DNA of 64,000 nt from Steromphala cineraria (taxonomy: Eukaryota; Mollusca; Gastropoda; Trochida; Trochidae): NCBI GenBank assembly GCA_916613615.1, contig OU744725.1, positions 59,652,575 to 59,716,574 of the forward strand. The letters are read 5' to 3'. Numbering within the stretch: the first letter of the stretch is position 1; the number at the start of each line of letters is the position of its first letter. Positions 35,201 to 47,010 of the stretch are shown here, one piece after another. The notes beneath the pieces were generated by a model. That model was not told the origin of the DNA. It saw only the letters and a list, made by a program, of their open reading frames with translations, and made no database searches. A program made the translations under genes and the position numbers.

Positions 35201-35542
35201 TTCTTCTAGATGTCAAAAGTTGGCAGTTTCCTTTAAGCTCGCTAAACAAGTAAATTATAAAAAAGAAAGGTTGTTATTTGCTTGTCACAAGGGACATCTA
35301 AAAGCAAATAACCATTATGTTTATGCATACAAGAGGTGTTGAAAAAAGCGTTCTTGTGAGAGAGATACACATGTTTTAAATACATATGAGTATGTTTACG
35401 ACACATAAATTTCCACATGCAAAAATAATCAACTTCTTGATATTTTCTTAAAGTAACAAGGGTTTTGTATTTTTTTTTAATATTCTGACCTATTTCGTGT
35501 GCCTGACAAAGAATCAATTTGATATTTTCATCTTTTGGAATA

Positions 35543-36975
35543 AGGGAGGTACATGTAACCTAGAATACACAAATGCCAAGATTCGGTCTGCATGCAAATT
35601 CAATAGTAAGTGATGTCAGTATCGACTTCCTTGTAGAAACACCAGGAATATAAGGTATCATGGAAATTGTAATCTCCGATGTGTTTTTTCCAAGCAAGGC
35701 CTGAAGAAATTTCAAAGAAGCAAAATTTTGCAACACTATTTTAGGCATCATAAAATAATTGGCATATCCATTGATAGATCATGAGTTTAGTGGCACTCAT
35801 ATCAGTAGACTGTTTGCTACTGATGAACGAAGGCATTCCAATAAGGAGAATTACAGAGGTTAAGCATGTCTGATATGTTATCTTTTATCGTAGCAGAAAG
35901 CAGAAAGCACATCACCTCAGATGAGAGAAAAGAATGAGAGAAATAACTACAAACAAAACTTATTATTTTTGGGTTCATGATTTCTCCTCATTTAAAGCTT
36001 ACTGAATACTTGAAGATTCAAAACTGTTTTTAAAGGTAAAACAAGCTCGGTTAAAAATTATTCCAAGAGTTAAAAATATCCTTCTTTGATTTGCCGAAAA
36101 ATGGTAAGATCGAAATGTGCAATATGATAAAATCATTTATTGTTCTAGTAGTTTCAATCATTTGAATACACCGATACATTTTTGCAAATCGACAATGTGC
36201 TATAGAGTTACAAACGAACTTAGTATATCACATTTTACACCTACTTTGTGTTGCCTGGTTATATACGAATTTCTCCTGAATATAATTAGGAGTAGAATCT
36301 ATGTCATCAATCTCATACACTCCTATTTTGTAAAGAGGAAGGGGACAGAATCTGATCATTATTTTGAAATCATATATGGAATTAGATTGTTGAAATTCAT
36401 GTAACCAAACAATGTCATATGTTTATACATATATATAAAGTTGAAACAAGTAGGTGGAGACCATCGTTGTTATTCTTTTAACACTCATTTTGGATATATA
36501 TGCTACCGTACAGCTGAAGATCCCTAATTTCAAATAAATATATATAAAGGCACTTTCTCAATCTTTAAAATTTCTGTCGACTGAGTATGTCAAATCATAG
36601 GATAGCCAAAAGCAATATTCTCAAACAACTTGCACTTGCCTACATTTGGTAAGCTATCAATTCAGAGGACTGACGCATCATACATTGTATGTAATAGGTA
36701 ATGTCTTGAGTTCCAATAAGCAAAATGATTTGTCGACTTCTAGGTCATTATTAATGAATGTTTAATAAGTATCATGTTTATTGTGATAATCAAAGAGATA
36801 AAAGCAGTATAGATAATGAGGCAAAATATAATTAGTATTATGTAACTGCATGTTAGGCATAACATTTCAGTTACCATTTTGATTTTGTCTGTTAAGAACA
36901 TAGTAACAAATAAGGAACATATCAAAAAGACCCATATCACATAAAACAGCCATATGATCAGGAACAAAGTAATTG
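35543..36975. other. Non-coding stretch, weakly related to 56960-57210
   Basis: 36190-36400 resembles 57020-57210 in the same order (AATGTGCT...GTTACA; TTTTnCATCTACTT; ATTCTCCTG-like; AGGAnnAGGnGA). Together with the 33.6-kb/56.5-kb match this suggests two ancient co-linear copies of a longer segment. The minus-strand frame at 35560-35751 is not identifiable. Confidence 0.35.
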
Positions 36976-37341
36976 TTATTACCCATATGATTGAAAATAA
37001 ATGGTGACATATTTTCAATATGAGCACTAGTGCACATATCACTTTTGCCTAGCAACGATTTTTGTAGCGCGAGTTTCCGTATTTTTTCGCCAGTGACGTC
37101 ATAACACCATTGTTCTAGACGTCACTGTAGCCGACCGTCGCAAGGGAAGCGGCCCGTTATTTCTAAGATGGTAAACTGGAAAAGAATCGGTAATAAATAA
37201 ACTATTACCCGAGGAAGTGTGTCATATGACTTTTACGAAACTCGTGCAAATTTGTGTATAACCATTTTGCTCTCGCTCGGGTAATACAAAAATTCACACT
37301 CGTTTCGTAAAAGTCATACGACACACTTCCTTGGGTAATAA
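36976..37341 (+). mobile_element. Hairpin-associated MITE family, copy C (best preserved)
   Basis: Body from TTATTACCCATATG (36976) to ATCGGTAATAA (37187-37197), whose ends are inverted relative to each other (TTATTACCCAT against TTATTACCGAT). The body carries TCATATTTT-like and CAATATGAGCAC blocks, an X-box-like TTTGCCTAGCAAC and the CRE pair GTGACGTCATAACACC and TAGACGTCACTG. Seven bases on, a long hairpin follows: ATTACCCGAGGAAGTGTGTC (from 37204) against its complement ending TTGGGTAATAAT (37342), arms about 46 bp. Non-coding; superfamily unknown. Confidence 0.75.
37044..37056. promoter_or_regulatory. RFX X-box-like motif inside MITE
   Basis: TTTGCCTAGCAAC resembles the RFX consensus (GTNRCCNNRGYAAC) at all but the first position. 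Equivalent sites in the sister copies are weaker (7813 region CCTTAGCAACG; 17857 region GCCTAACAACG). Being transposon sequence, it is a potential site only; binding is not shown. Confidence 0.4.
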
Positions 37342-37703
37342 TCTCTATGTATGTTACAGGATGCTATGTTTATCTCACATGTTGTTCTTTAATTGAAAAA
37401 ACACATTATGCGCAAAATTCATGGTTGCATTATGAATAACATTTCATGGTTCTTTCTCGTATCATATATGATTTCAATATTATGTATCAAGTCAAATATA
37501 AGTCATGAGATACATATATATCTACATTTTAGGGGGCAAAGTTCTATATTTATCCACATATCTCAGAACCCTAATCCTCCGCTATGTTTTTTATTAGTTT
37601 GGGAGGATAGGGTAAATATACCAATCTGCACCGTTGATATGTTTATTTCATTTCTTTTTATATTAATTTAGATCATCGGAACATTGTACATTTTGAAACT
37701 AAA

Positions 37704-37876
37704 TTGTTCCAATTGAAAGACAATATATTCAAATAAGTAGAGAGGTAATAAATAAAGTATATGTTAAGTGCAGCCATGATATGCCTTTTTATATCACAAA
37801 ATGAAGCATTAACATACAATTGTCAGTGAAAATTTGAAATATAAACTTTTCAAATAACGTTCTTCTGCCCCTTTAA
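37704..37876 (-). mobile_element. TTAA MITE, truncated copy 8
   Basis: Reverse-orientation fragment beginning at GTTCCAATTGAAAGACAATA and ending at TTCTGCCCCTTTAA. It lacks the GGTGATGTCAGG end and has an internal deletion joining ATCACAAAATGA to AGCATTAAC. Confidence 0.75.
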
Positions 37877-38613
37877 GGGTTACTTTCGAGCAATTTGTTT
37901 ATAAACAATTGTACTTCTTGTGTAGAGTGACAAACTTTATCTTCTGAAGAGTTGAAAATATAAGAGTACATAGAATAAGGAAAAAAGTGAGTTTAAGATG
38001 AAATCAAATCAAAACAACAAAATATTATTAACTCACAATACAATGTAAAAACATGCATTGTTTCGAGTTTTTGGCCAATTCGGATGCGTGGAAAATTTCT
38101 ATCATCTTTTTTTTCTATCAGAAACATTCTACATGTACATTTGAATCGTATTCAAGCAAGCCATAAAGATATACAAAAACAATTTTGAAAAAGTACTTCA
38201 CATAATTTTGAATGACATTTCCATTACCATTACAACATGCTTTTTAGAACAGTTTTGACAGTTGCGGTTGCTTATATGTGTGACATGTCACTTGAATGTA
38301 AAAACAAAAAGTAAATGAGGTTTGTAAGAATGTGACATTTACTTCCTTGTTTAAAATACATTTTTTCATATAGGTTATGTTTAAAGAAATCGACTTGATT
38401 CGAATACTCTCGTTCCAAATGATTCAGTAGTATATATACAATTGTTTAATATTTATTATATTTAGCCACAATAATAGCTATCAAGATGCTGTATGTTGTT
38501 TCTCATGGCTTTTCATTTCCTTTACATACACATGTTATTTTCAAGTTTAGTTTTAAAAGTGATAATCTGAATGTAATCAATGTATCAAGATTCATTTTAT
38601 GATGTCGGGGACC

Positions 38614-38757
38614 TTAAAGAGGCAGTAGCACGTTTTTTGATAATTTCATATTTTAAATTGTTCACTGATAATTGTACGTTAATTGGAACTTTTTTTAATT
38701 TTCATTTTCCTGACATCACCTTATATTCCCCCCTAAAACGTGCTACTGCCCCTTTAA
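38614..38757 (+). mobile_element. TTAA MITE, internally deleted copy 9 (144 bp)
   Basis: Both TTAA flanks and both termini are present, but about 220 bp of the interior are missing: the left 70 bp are joined directly to the right 70 bp near TTAATTGGAACT. Because both ends survive, it could in principle have moved as a small MITE. Confidence 0.85.
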
Positions 38758-39409
38758 AGTGTACATGCAATACTCTCGGTATCGGTTAAGTTAAATAGCT
38801 TTATTCACAGGACGATAGGGTCTTTGTCATATGGTACACAAGATCTGTAGCTGTTATACATTGATAGAGACACAACACACATAAAAAATAAACCTTTTAC
38901 ACACTATTTACTCAAATCTGATATCGATGCCATGAGATGGCAGCTTGCAAAACAAAAGAATACATGATTAAATCAAAATTGGGAAATTCATTAACTAAAA
39001 CGACAGAATATTCAAATTGATTTTTTCACAACCTTGCATGCTTCTACCATCAGTTCGTTTAACTAAAATCCACAGTTTTGTAACACCTCTTCTTAGCACA
39101 CATTCAGAATGGCCAGCGTCTGTCCAAATATCCAAATATTATTAACATTAAGTGTTTTTAGTTAAGGTAATTATTTCCCTTGAAGAGATTTACACAAAAT
39201 GTACTACCAATTATAGTATCAAACACTTACTTAAACCTGAATATTTGGATATGAGGATTTACCTTTTGACATAAAACAGGGTAAAACACAATCATTTAAG
39301 GTGATGAGAATTATAACAATTATAACAATTACATGTCAACTCTCATATTCTATGGGAGGAAGCTTGGTTGTTAGATGCGTGCCATCCCTCCTGCATTGTT
39401 GATAACCTC

Positions 39410-39730
39410 TTAAAGGGACAGTACGCGTTTAAGGGGAAATATAAGGTGATGTCAGGGAAAAAATAGATGGTTCCAATTCCAACAAAATGAAGCAGTAATA
39501 CATCAAATATACAATGTAAAGTTCAGCCATACGATTCCTTCTTCTTACACAAGATGCATTAAATGTCCGCCAAAGGACTTTATGTGAATCTTTATCATTT
39601 ATTCACTGACTATGGATGATTGGCTTGTGTAATGTAATAATGTAATACTACATTAAGCATCAACGTGCAATTATCAGTAAAAAAAATTGAAATATAAAAT
39701 TGTCAAAAAACCGTGCTACTGCCCCTTTAA
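39410..39730 (-). mobile_element. TTAA MITE, copy 10
   Basis: A 321-bp reverse-orientation copy with TTAA on both sides. The first terminus is damaged (AGGGACAGTACGCGTTTAAG); the other reads CCGTGCTACTGCCCCTTTAA. Several internal deletions. Confidence 0.82.
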
Positions 39731-40061
39731 GCCATGAACTGTGAGTCTTCATAACGATGAAAAACAGTCCTGTCAGTTACAGTTTCTTATCCCGAGTAGA
39801 TTGTCACCTTGCTACAACACTACCTATATCACAGCATCAGCCAACCACATCGTTCTCCTTTTTACTAATCTATAATAACATTATAATTGTATATCCAGAT
39901 GCTATCCTTTTGTTCGCCGTGCCCCGCCATAATTGGTCGTTTGACTGTGGTTTTGATTTTAAAAAACATTATGAAGCTATTTTTATGAATGCTCCCAATG
40001 TTAATGGAAACGTCTGTATTATGTGGTCTGTAGTTTATAACTGAACTCACGCGAAAGAGCA

Positions 40062-40190
40062 TTCTAGGACTTGTCATTTTCAAGATGTTGACATACATAC
40101 AGACCTTAAGGGAGTATTCCTTTGGTGAACAGCTGGTTTGTTTATATTTTCAGAATAGACTTTCTGTTTGAAAGAACTTGTCTTTATTCT
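40062..40190 (+). repeat. Dispersed repeat (GATGTTGACAT family), copy 3
   Basis: AAGATGTTGACATACATACAG, AGGGAGTATTCCTTTGGTGA and ACAGCTGGTTTGTTTAT follow the order seen at 6821-6880 and 27348-27410. Confidence 0.5.
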
Positions 40191-40364
40191 CCTTGAATAG
40201 TATTGAACTTACATTCATTCGATATGTAAATGTATTTGAGCAATATTTGAATGATATATAAATTTAGGTATGTTACAATATGATACCGATTTTATATGTT
40301 TTCATTTTAACTTTCAATTTTATTTAACCCAAGTTTGTAAAGGACATTGGAAGGACTGGAATAT

Positions 40365-40403
40365 ACTTTCACACAAAATCTAAATGAGATTATGTGTGAA
40401 AGT
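40365..40403. repeat. Short hairpin, 17-bp stem
   Basis: ACTTTCACACAAAATCT (40365-40381) pairs with 40387-40403 with one mismatch and a 5-base loop. Too short and tight for a typical animal microRNA precursor; function unknown. Confidence 0.6.
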
Positions 40404-42270
40404 AACCCGATTTTATTATCGTTGACTAGGAAATATCACCAAAAGACATTCTTCAAGGTCTGAATTCTCTTGATTTCATTAAGAATCTCAAGACGCTTCT
40501 AACAGTATGCCATTTGAGCATAACAAGGTGCAACTAAGTTTTATCATTGCATTCTGAGAGTTTTCATACAACAATTTCTTGAAAGAATTTTTTGGACATA
40601 GTATGGATATATATCATTACATCATTTCTTGACACTGATAATATGTATATTTGGTAAAAGCTTCTAGATTTTTGTAGTAAAAACATGTCAATTTTTTAAC
40701 TCATGCTTGACATGAAATCGAGTTCAATTCTTTTAAATCTGAATTAACCAAGAGTCCTTTCAAATAAGTTTCTTGTTTCAAACTTTAGAGTTGTTGAAGA
40801 TCAATTCTGACAATATGCAAAACAAATTGCCATTCAACAAAAGCACATACTGTAAAGACCTTTCTTTTTGTACAAAAAGAGCTTTACATTTGCGCATTGT
40901 CTCTCTATGCAAATGTATGATGTTTTGCCATGACAAAAATACAACTATGAATGTGTCGTTTAGAATGTGATATCTATTAGATGTCATCCAAGCTTGATAA
41001 CTAATTTTTTCAATTCCTAGTTTAACCAATGAAATATGGTTTAGTTTATGCAATTCCGAGCATTTCTATCAAACATACGGAAAAAAACCAAAGTAGTGAA
41101 AACCGATATTAGTTATGTAGTATTATATATTGCAAAGTGTTTTTTTCTATTTAGCATGTCTTGAAACTTTCTTTGGGAAGTATTTTACTTTGCTAAATAA
41201 TAAGCAAACAGAATGAATCCAATTAAGTTTTGACTGCATGCCCTGTCTACCTCAATAAAAGTTTTGTTCCGGATTCAAATATTCTAATATAATAAGTGAT
41301 AGCTGACTCTTAATTTGGAGAATAGCGAAATAAAAGTATATTGCCAAAAGTTATTGTGTTATTTATGAATACAAATAAGACACATAGAGTCCATTGTGGA
41401 CTCCAATAATATACTTGTATAGTTAAGGTAAACGACACACATGAATACTACAAACATTAGATATCAATGAATTAAACAGTGCAAGTATATGGCTATGATC
41501 TTCATGTAAGGTTGGATCAGTTTTGCCATATACACGGTCGTGAGGGCTAAGTGCATTTTCCGGTTAGTTTATATGACTCTAAAGCCTACAGAAAATACGT
41601 TATATACTGATTAAAGTTCTCATGTATAAACAAAACAATGAAATATTTTACTTCTATATGAATAAGATGATTATCAAGAATTATAATCAGGTTACTCCCA
41701 AACCCTCCTAAAGCTGATTTTTTTTATGTGGTGTTATGACTCATTAAATCCGAACAATTTCAGTTTAAGTTGCAAATGTTGATACAATTCATTTTTATTC
41801 TTTTGATGGATAAGAGTTATTAAAACATGAATTGTAGAATAGACTATGCAAATCCTAACCTTATTTCGTTCCAGTACGAAACCATTTGTATGTTAAAATG
41901 GTAAAATGGCAATATGTATGCCATTCTCATAACATATCTTATTCTTGTCATCAATACATTTGCATTGGCTTAGAAAACTTCATCATTCACACTTGTATAA
42001 TTTCACAAGCTGTTTTGTATCATTCTACTTTCTTTTCAAAGCCTTCAAGCAATAACGACGGTTTCTTGGTGCATCCACTTTCTGGAAGTTTCCTTCATAT
42101 TGACAAGTTTCGTAAAATGTAGAGTAAAGCACCGATGTAATTGTCACTGAGGGAGATAGTGTATTGCACCCTAGCATACAATTTACCTTTGAATGGATAT
42201 GGTATCTCAAATTAAGCGACAGAGAGTGTTCCTACTTTTCATTAGCGTAATTATGAAGTCATTGTTACTA
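40404..42270. other. AT-rich non-coding stretch
   Basis: No supported feature; overlapping frames on both strands at 40773-41053 are mutual shadows. Confidence 0.45.
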
Positions 42271-42633
42271 TTAAAGGAGCAGTAGCACGTTTTTTGATAA
42301 TTTTATATTTTACATTTTTCACTGATAATTGTATGTTAATGCTAAATGAATTATTTTGATGCTGTCAAAAGTCTCATTACACAAGCCAATCATCCACAGT
42401 CAGAGGACAAAGTATGAAGATTCACATAAAATCCATTGGCGGCCATTTTGTGTTAACATCTTTAATTCACTGTGTGTAAGAAAAAGGAACCGCACGGCTA
42501 AACTTTACATTATATATTTGAATTATTACTGCTCCAATTAGTTTAAGTACATTGTCTTTCAATTGTAACAATTAATTTTCACTTTCCTGACATCACCTTA
42601 AATTCCCCATAAAACGTGCTACTGCCCCTTTAA
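42271..42633 (+). mobile_element. TTAA MITE, full-length copy 11
   Basis: A 363-bp copy identical in length to copies 1 and 3, with TTAA at both ends. Left terminus AGGAGCAGTAGCACG has one change. One of the best-preserved copies. Confidence 0.88.
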
Positions 42634-43148
42634 ATTGTAATAACTGATACAAAAAATATGACGTCTCAGGCAATTTATGATTTTTTATCCTTTCACAAAT
42701 CTTGAATGGAGTTCATAATGATTTTTCACTTGCTTGTTCTTTAATTTGCGCGTTTCCCTGTACATCAGAGGTAAACTTTTTTACAATCTTTAAGATATCA
42801 AATCAAGTCAATTTGGTTGTTCACATAGGAGTAGACCGATCGAAAGTTCCTGATTACAAATCAATTAACATTTAGTATGTCTGAGTGAGACCTAATGGCT
42901 CCACAACTGTATGTAAACTTGTAATTGATCTTTAAATATCGTGCCTTGAAGCAATCAATCGGTTTCAACTTTTGATATTGAGAATTGGAATACCAAGGTG
43001 ACCCTGACATTAAAGGTTGTAACTCGTCTCTACGGTAACAAGTCTAGCTTTAACTATTTGTATCCCACAGTATCACCATGTAAACCCCAGTATCACAGCT
43101 TGTCGTTGTACGAACTCGTCGGCAAGCAACTCTTTTTTCTAAAGAACA
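42634..43148. other. Non-coding stretch
   Basis: Nothing supportable. Confidence 0.45.
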
Positions 43149-43210
43149 GAGGATATAACTCACTTGTTTGAGCGTCGGCTCATCACCACAGAGGTCGGGG
43201 TTCGATTCAA
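43149..43210 (+). repeat. tRNA-derived SINE remnant (Met-like head)
   Basis: GGATATAACTCACTTGTTTGAGCG has A-box character (compare TAGCTCAGTTGGTAGAGCG), CGGCTCATCACC sits where an anticodon CAT would be, and GGTCGGGGTTCGATTC contains a near-consensus B box. The 3' acceptor half is missing, so it is not a tRNA gene. Minus-strand frames across it are shadows. Confidence 0.55.
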
Positions 43211-43851
43211 AAGATGTGATATGTTGCCTGACGGTCAGCAATTTTAGGACTGGACATCGTTTGAACTGGCGTTTCACCTTAGCTGGCGGGTGTCATGGTC
43301 ACCCAACGAATTTCAAATTTACTTTCAAATGTATGTCGTAACCTTGCATTTACTTGCCTTAACGTATATATGTTTAAGATGTGCTTATTTAAAATCTCTA
43401 TGACGTATACATATTCATGGAATTCTAATAACATTAAAATCAATTCTCTGGTGGCATCATGTGGCCAAGTTAATAATTGAATTGATATATTTTGCATAAG
43501 TGCACTTCATACAATGCACACAGGAAGTCATATTCATGAAGCCAAAATGCGTGTATCAGGAACTGTGAATTTGATAGCAGTTCTGTTGTCAAAATGCAAA
43601 TATAATGTAACTGCAATATGTACAGTAATTGTTCAGTCTTATAATCGTCTGGTCAGTGTTTGAAGTTCTGAAGCCTGCCAGGATGAGAAGAACCGTGAAG
43701 GTTAGACTTTCGAAATATGATTTTTTAAATTGCGGAAGTTATCTTCTATGTTGACTTTCTGAGACAGAATCTTCAAAAGTACAGCTGCCTACCATAATGT
43801 TTTTCACATACTTGAATATATGAGTGTAAATATCATGTATTTGGGTTAGGT

Positions 43852-43881
43852 TTTGTAAGTAAGGTAAGTAAGGTAAGTAAG
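43852..43881 (+). repeat. Short GTAAGTAAG tandem
   Basis: About three units of GTAAGTAAG. Confidence 0.8.
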
Positions 43882-43921
43882 TTCAGCAGAACTGACAAAG
43901 GCTTAACTAAATTCTTAAATT

Positions 43922-44150
43922 AAATGATCATTCGCTATTTTGGGAGCGTTGTGTGATGAAATAGACATACTTATGAAACCCTGCAATTCTTGAATTTCGA
44001 TTAAACTATTCCATATTGGCTTTTTGCGGGAAAAAAATGATCATTCGCTATTTTGGGAGCGTTGTGTGATGAAATAGACATACTTATGAAACCCTGCAAT
44101 TCTTGAATTTCGATTAAACTTTTCCATATTGGCTTTTTGCGAAAAAAAAT
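43922..44150 (+). repeat. Recent 113-bp tandem duplication
   Basis: Two units, 43922-44034 and 44035-44150, start AAATGATCATTCGCTATTTT and end TGGCTTTTTGCG plus an A run. I see one substitution (ATT/TTT at the CTATTCC/CTTTTCC position) and an indel in the A run. Near identity implies a recent event. Confidence 0.95.
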
Positions 44151-44599
44151 CAGTACAATAACACTGATTTAGTGCAAATGAACAATTTTGAATAATGAAG
44201 TAAATAACTTATGGAGGATGTTTTAAAGAAATATGAAAGCTATTCTATTCGACAATTTTTCCCATTAAGACCGGTTATTTCATTGGAGTGCCAAAAATGC
44301 CACGTTTAACAATTAGGTATAGCATACACATATATCAAATGCACATATATTAAAGGAACGTTAACTTAGGTAGTGAAATGTCAATACTATTCGATGCATT
44401 CTCGCAGTGGGATACGCAGTCGAGTGAATAACTTTAGGTACGCAGTTGTATATCCCACCCCGATAAATCTGTATTCTTTTAAATCCCTGCTTTAGTAAGC
44501 AGTGGTCATGAATTGCCTTTTTTAAATTGCCATTATAACAGCTTTGAAAACCAATTTTATAAGAATTCAATCATTGAATCAACATAATCAGAAAAACTG

Positions 44600-44890
44600 A
44601 GTGCCACTCTTAAACCATACAAAAAGCAAACTGGTGACAAACTTTATTTGAATGCCACAGCTCAAGGTGACAGGTGGTCATCCATGGAAATTAAGACCAC
44701 TAATGGACCTCATACTCTTCCGGGAGTTGCTTTTTTTTCACGCTATAATACTTGCAGTCAATACTCTGTAAACTAAAATGCTCACCTTTGAACCATTCAA
44801 TAAGCAAACTGGTGACAAACTTTTTGGTCACTTGAATGTCACATTCAAATACAAGGTCACAGATGGTCGCCTGTGGGAATACAGACAACC
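44600..44890 (+). repeat. Diverged tandem pair, ~180-bp spacing
   Basis: AAGCAAACTGGTGACAAACTTT occurs at about 44625 and 44802, each preceded by an AACCATnCAA block and followed by GAATGnCAC, AAGGTnACAGnTGGTC and a CATGGAAAT/CTGTGGGAAT block. An old tandem duplication. Confidence 0.75.
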
Positions 44891-46261
44891 CATGGACAAC
44901 ATACCCCCTTCACAAAAAATGCTCTTTCAACGAAAAGCGAAAGAAAATGTTTTATGAAATAACTGCTTTGATACGTTAGAGATATCATTATACATGTACT
45001 TGTATACTTTTTGCCTGATCTGACATCGCATAACAATATAGGAGAGCAAAATATTCTTAACTTATAGTACAAAAGGTGAAACAACTCAAGGTGATCTCCT
45101 TAAGGGGCGTTCCTTTGAAGGAGACAATATTTTCTAATAACAATACAGTGATAATAGCACTTGGCTGAGGTTTCAATCTGCTACCTAGCAGAGAGAGCCT
45201 TGGGATATTATACCATATTGCTTGACATTTCATTTAAAATCGAAGTTATCAGGTTATTTAAGGTGCAGGAAAGATTTAGTGTAAGTTGATAATACCGGAT
45301 TATCTGAGACTGATGTGATTTTGTAATGTACTTCATTGCTGAAAGTTGTATTATAACAATTAAAACTATGAAAAAGATGTGGCAACAAGTTATCTGATTT
45401 TATATCACAATATTATTTACATGAGCGGGATATTTGTCAAATATGGCGACTATCATCTAAAATCTGTTTTCAATCTGGAGCGTAGAGCCACACTAAGAAA
45501 ATTTTCAATTTTTTATTTTAAAATAGCTGCATATTTTACTCATATCATGGTACATAACACAACGGTTTGCATATGTGACTCTAAAACCACACTAAAGTCT
45601 TTTGTACAGGAATAGGATTACCGAAAACACTGTAAATCTGGTTTTTACCTAGTTGGTTTGCACAACTGTAATATTCTATCCCGACAATGTTAATGTTTAG
45701 AGGTTTTGAAGGTTGTCATGATCAAGCTTCCTACTCGGGCACGGAACTTGGAAACAGCTTTCTTTAACTTGGTAAAGTCATTTTATCAAATGCACGTGTA
45801 CATGTTCATGCAATTCCAAATATAACGTTCGCTAGGCTGTGGTATAATAACATCATGGCTGATTGAGTTAAAATGCGTTATGACAGATTAACGTAACAGT
45901 AATTTTGGCTTCTCGAATTCCTAAATAGTTCATAATCAACATTTATTGTCTTCTCGTTTCTAAATAATCCTCAATTCAAACAGATATTCATGTATTTAGG
46001 ATTTAATATTTACGATAAATAAACTTATTAAAACATAAATGATAGAAGTAATAAATAATAAATTGTGGATTTGGTTAGATTTTATTACATACTGGTTCTT
46101 GGCCACTCCAGAAATACCGGTAGTAAAAACTAACTGTGAATAATAACTGATTGGTTAGATAAGAGTTTTTGTAATTCTAACTTTTTTATTATTATTATTT
46201 TTTTACACTGAAAAGTAAACCTGAATAACGAAACCCCTTTTCCTCAAAGGGCTCCATCTAA
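44891..46261. other. AT-rich non-coding stretch
   Basis: No supported feature. Confidence 0.45.
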
Positions 46262-46400
46262 TGGGACTGAATATGAAAGTCAGTGCATGTCATAAAAATA
46301 TGCAACAGATAATGGGACTACAATAATTCAATTTAGAGGGTTTGCCTGACAGCCTTTAGGGTAAACTGACCTAATGCGAAGTAGAAGTTGATAAAATGGA
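46262..46400 (+). repeat. Dispersed repeat (GGATGTCGTAAC family), copy 3
   Basis: Diverged: ATGTCATAAAAATATGCAAC, AGATAATGGGACTAC, ATTCAATTT, CCTTTAGGGTAAACTGACCT and AAGTAGAAGTTGATA, the last being also the start of the 155-bp array unit. Confidence 0.5.
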
Positions 46401-47010
46401 ACAACATCTTGACACTTTTCTTTTGGTGACGTTAATTCGATATGGTATGCTCATTGTAAGTATATACTTATTTATGTAATGCTTGTATTAACAAAAACGT
46501 ATCTGTAAAAAGCCAGCCAAAGCATAACCATATAATTAGATAAAACAATTTGTCAATAATACACTTTACAACAAATGTTGATTAATCATAAATACTTTTA
46601 TTGGAAGGTTCTGATCTGTACAATTCATTTTATTGTTTCTAGTTTTACACTTTTGCAATGATAACAAAACCGTATTTGATCCATATGCCAACAACAAAAC
46701 GAAATTCCTTCCGATAGGAAACATTAAATATGTATCAATTTTGATTATTGAAAATAATTTTTTTTTGAATGGCTTTCATCTTAGAATGTTTAATGCCATT
46801 ACTCATTTAAATGCCAAATATCATATGTATCTGCTTGTTTTTAAATGAATATTTAGATGTAGAAACATCAACATCGTAAAGGAAAAGGTTATTGAAGTTT
46901 TATATGGTAAATTGCTTTTAATGACGTCTAACTGATAAATTAGGGTATCCCATAAGCATACCATACTCAAGTGAGAGTAGTCATTTGCGATTGTTTGATA
47001 AATTCATGTA

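Larger units (their letters stand above)
32951..35542 (+). repeat. Tandem duplication of a ~1.3-kb segment
   Basis: Unit 1 runs 32951-34221 and unit 2 runs 34222-35542, head to tail. Both open with ATTTATAAGATG and TTTGTTTCGATTAAAC, both carry a TTAA MITE (33044, 34327) with the same defective right flank (CCCCTGTAA), and both end with TTTTCATCTTTTGGAATA. From about 33498 to 34023 and 34788 to 35313 (offset exactly 1290) I find no difference. Outside this tract substitutions and indels are frequent. A relative of the central part, much diverged, lies at 56544-56690. Confidence 0.9.

Noticed and set aside
36740..37055. Possible multi-pass membrane protein on the minus strand (hydrophobic 100-codon frame)
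   Set aside because: Hydrophobicity comes from T/A-rich codons (Ile, Leu, Phe); two frames overlap in the same strand region and part lies in the MITE at 36976.
40778..41053. 91-codon minus-strand frame with cysteines and histidines
   Set aside because: Overlaps a plus-strand frame, has no zinc-finger spacing and no similarity I recognise.
43149..43210. tRNA-Met gene
   Set aside because: No 3' half: the T-arm does not close after the B box and there is no acceptor pairing, so it is a SINE or pseudo-tRNA remnant.
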